NCBI GenBank assembly: GCA_016763215.1
Contig: JAESUF010000298.1
Span: 1 to 7,139 of the forward strand
Source of the DNA: Flavobacteriaceae bacterium
GTDB taxonomy: Bacteria; Bacteroidota; Bacteroidia; Flavobacteriales; Flavobacteriaceae
Reading direction: 5' to 3'
Length of the DNA: 7,139 nucleotides
Of the stretch, positions 5,523 through 7,139 are shown piece by piece. Under the pieces are notes generated by a model. It was not told the origin of the DNA and searched no databases. It worked only from the letters and a program-made list of their open reading frames with translations. A program made the position numbers and the translations under genes. Within the stretch, counting starts at the first letter, position 1. Every line of letters starts with the position of its first letter.

Positions 5523-5987
5523 ATGGATAAAAATAAATCAATAGATCATCAATTAAGAGCTACCTGGCAAGCCGTTGCAAAGCTATACAATGAGCGTGCT
5601 GCAAAACACGACAGTACAATGGCAACTGCTTTTGTTTTATTAAACATCGATTACGAAAACGGAACTCCATCAACCGCTCTAGGCCCTCTAATGGGTATGG
5701 AACCCACAAGTCTTTCAAGGATACTAAAGAATATGGAAGATAAAGGGGCTATTTCAAGAGAAAAAAACCCTGAAGATGGAAGAAGTGTCATTATTAAACT
5801 AACCGATTACGGAAAACAGATGCGAGAAGTCTCTCGGGAGTCTGTAATCATCTTTAATGATGCAATTCGATCTCATATCACATACGAAGAATTGGAAGCT
5901 TTCTTTAAAGTAACCTCAACCATAAACAAACTCATCGCCGACAAAATGATTTATCAAGAAGATAAAATCAGTAAAAAAGTGGTGTAA
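5523..5987 (+). CDS. MarR family transcriptional regulator
   Basis: A 154-residue winged-helix regulator of normal MarR size. Helices at about residues 8-25 and 105-145 form the dimer interface. The winged helix spans about 32-95: recognition helix PTSLSRILKNMEDKGAI (61-77) and wing REKNPEDGRSVIIKLT (79-94) with the conserved D85/R87 pair. The ATG at 5523 is chosen over an in-frame ATG at 5463, which would add 20 residues unlike the family and place both palindrome 2 and the promoter inside the gene. The palindromes upstream suggest autoregulation. The 3-hydroxyacyl-CoA dehydrogenase gene follows after 17 nt, so the protein probably controls fatty-acid degradation, likely as a repressor released by an acyl-CoA. 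The ligand and direction of control are inferred. No Shine-Dalgarno sequence precedes the start. Confidence 0.9.
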   Translation: MDKNKSIDHQLRATWQAVAKLYNERAAKHDSTMATAFVLLNIDYENGTPSTALGPLMGMEPTSLSRILKNMEDKGAISREKNPEDGRSVIIKLTDYGKQMREVSRESVIIFNDAIRSHITYEELEAFFKVTSTINKLIADKMIYQEDKISKKVV

Positions 5988-6004
5988 ACAAATTAAAAAA
6001 ACAA

Positions 6005-7139
6005 ATGACTAGAAGAATTAAAAAAGTAGCAATTATTGGTTCCGGAATTATGGGGAGTGGTATTGCTTGTCACTTCGCCAATATTGGTGTAGAAGTTCTT
6101 TTATTGGACATCGTACCAAGAGAACTAAATGATAAGGAAAAGGCAAAAGGATTGACTTTAGAAGATAAAGTAGTTCGAAATAGATTGGTTAATGATGCAT
6201 TAACAGCATCCTTAAAATCAAAACCTTCTCCTATTTATACTGCAAAATTTGCAGATAGAATTACGACAGGAAATATTGATGATGATTTGCATCAGATTAA
6301 AGATGTTGACTGGGTGATGGAAGTTGTTGTTGAGCGATTAGATATTAAACAACAAGTATTTGAGAAAATAGAAAAGTTTAGAACTCCAGGAACGTTAATT
6401 ACGTCTAACACCTCTGGAATTCCTATTAAATTTATGAGCGAAGGACGTAGCGAAGATTTCCAAAAACATTTTTGCGGCACACATTTCTTTAATCCTGCAC
6501 GTTATTTAAAACTTTTCGAAATTATTCCTGGTCCAAAAACAGATACTTCTGTTTTAGAATTTTTAAAAGTTTATGGCGAACAATTCCTTGGTAAAACCTC
6601 TGTTGTTGCTAAAGACACACCTGCTTTTATTGGAAATAGAATAGGGATTTTTGGCATTCAAAGTTTGTTTCATTTAGTTAAAGAAATGGATTTAACCATT
6701 GAAGAAGTCGATAAACTTACTGGTCCAGTTATAGGTCGTCCAAAATCGGCAACTTTCCGTACAGTTGACGTTGTTGGTTTAGACACTTTAGTTCATGTGG
6801 CTAACGGAATTTATGAAAACTGTCCTGATGATGAATTTCATGAATTATTCAAAATTCCTGATTTCATAAATACTATGATGGATAATAAGTGGTTAGGAAG
6901 CAAAACAGGACAAGGCTTTTACAAGAAAACAGTTTCAGCACAAGGCAAAAAGGAAATTCTGTCTCTAGACCTTAACTCGTTAAAATACAGACCAAAACAA
7001 CGTTCAACATTTGCAACTCTCGAACTAACCAAAACTATAGATAAGGTTATTGATCGCTTTAAAGTATTAGTAAAAGGAAAAGATAAAGCTGGTGAATTTT
7101 ATCGTAAAAGTTTTTCGGCAATGTTTCAATATGTATCTA
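6005..7139 (+). CDS. 3-hydroxyacyl-CoA dehydrogenase, probably N-terminal part of a fused dehydrogenase/enoyl-CoA hydratase (FadN-like), 3' truncated by window
   Basis: The frame is open from ATG 6005 to the window end: 378 codons with no stop. The N-terminal Rossmann fold has the NAD-binding motif GSGIMG (12-17) and the acidic residue D35 that ends the second strand. Catalytic residues of the L-3-hydroxyacyl-CoA dehydrogenase family are present: Ser137 (SNTSGIPI), His160 (GTHFFNPA), Glu172 (LFEIIPG) and Asn211 (FIGNRIG). A C-terminal dehydrogenase domain follows (about 205-310, ending GSKTGQGFYKK), and the chain then continues (KYRPKQRSTFATLE onward) into the linker seen in FadN-type proteins of about 800 residues, where an enoyl-CoA hydratase domain follows. 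It oxidises L-3-hydroxyacyl-CoA to 3-ketoacyl-CoA with NAD+ in beta-oxidation. It lies 17 nt after the MarR gene and probably shares its transcript; a thiolase and acyl-CoA dehydrogenase are expected downstream, outside the window. The fusion is inferred, since the hydratase part is not visible. Confidence 0.92.
   Translation, partial: MTRRIKKVAIIGSGIMGSGIACHFANIGVEVLLLDIVPRELNDKEKAKGLTLEDKVVRNRLVNDALTASLKSKPSPIYTAKFADRITTGNIDDDLHQIKDVDWVMEVVVERLDIKQQVFEKIEKFRTPGTLITSNTSGIPIKFMSEGRSEDFQKHFCGTHFFNPARYLKLFEIIPGPKTDTSVLEFLKVYGEQFLGKTSVVAKDTPAFIGNRIGIFGIQSLFHLVKEMDLTIEEVDKLTGPVIGRPKSATFRTVDVVGLDTLVHVANGIYENCPDDEFHELFKIPDFINTMMDNKWLGSKTGQGFYKKTVSAQGKKEILSLDLNSLKYRPKQRSTFATLELTKTIDKVIDRFKVLVKGKDKAGEFYRKSFSAMFQYVS

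Noticed and set aside
5344..5541. Open frame of 65 codons on the - strand covering the control region
   Set aside because: It spans both palindromes and the predicted promoters, overlaps the marR start, and its translation looks like random AT-rich sequence.
6188..6204. Inverted repeat GTTAATG-ATG-CATTAAC that partly resembles the MarR palindromes
   Set aside because: It lies inside the dehydrogenase gene, does not share the full core, and 7-bp arms arise by chance in AT-rich DNA.
6292..6480. Open frame of 62 codons on the - strand
   Set aside because: Antisense to the NAD-binding and catalytic Ser region of the 3-hydroxyacyl-CoA dehydrogenase.

Overview
The window looks like chromosomal DNA from a member of the Bacteroidota, most likely a marine-type Flavobacteriaceae. 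The reasons are low GC, A-rich leaders without Shine-Dalgarno sequences, TAnnTTTG-type -7 promoter elements, and gene families typical of that group (SxtJ/DUF5989 carbamoylation cluster, NatAB-type exporter, a MarR regulator beside a fused beta-oxidation gene). The genus cannot be fixed from this sequence alone.

Region 1 (1-1800, + strand) is a tightly packed four-gene operon whose 5' end lies outside the window. It holds the C-terminus of a NodU/CmcH-type O-carbamoyltransferase, a membrane-anchored SGNH/GDSL hydrolase, a 49-residue DUF5989 membrane peptide and an SxtJ-family membrane protein. Gaps are 4, 3 and 1 nt. The families match the sxtI-sxtJ-sxtK-sxtL block of cyanobacterial saxitoxin clusters in a shuffled order. 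Here they probably carbamoylate and export or modify a surface glycan or other metabolite.

Region 2 (1803-5326, - strand) carries, in transcription order, an ABC-type ATPase of the NatA type, its ABC-2 permease partner of the NatB type, and an NtrC-like sigma-54 response regulator that lacks a DNA-binding domain. The permease reading frame is broken by one missing base in a T7 run (A7 at 4269-4275 on the + strand): its first 41 codons, including the N-terminal membrane anchor, are in one frame and the other 398 in another. The sigma-54 regulator converges on the sxt-like operon with only 2 nt between stop codons, and a perfect 8-bp inverted repeat sits at that junction.

Region 3 (5327-5522) is a divergent control region. 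It contains a predicted natA promoter on the - strand, a predicted marR promoter on the + strand, and two palindromes sharing the core TATGCATGCATA with centres 29 bp apart. The second covers the predicted -33 region of marR.

Region 4 (5523-7139, + strand) contains the MarR regulator and, 17 nt downstream, a 3-hydroxyacyl-CoA dehydrogenase that is probably the N-terminal part of a fused dehydrogenase/enoyl-CoA hydratase and runs off the window. The layout suggests an autoregulated MarR repressor of a fatty-acid beta-oxidation operon that may also control the divergent exporter.

No rRNA, tRNA, CRISPR array, insertion sequence or riboswitch was seen, and no gene-free stretch exceeds 300 bases.
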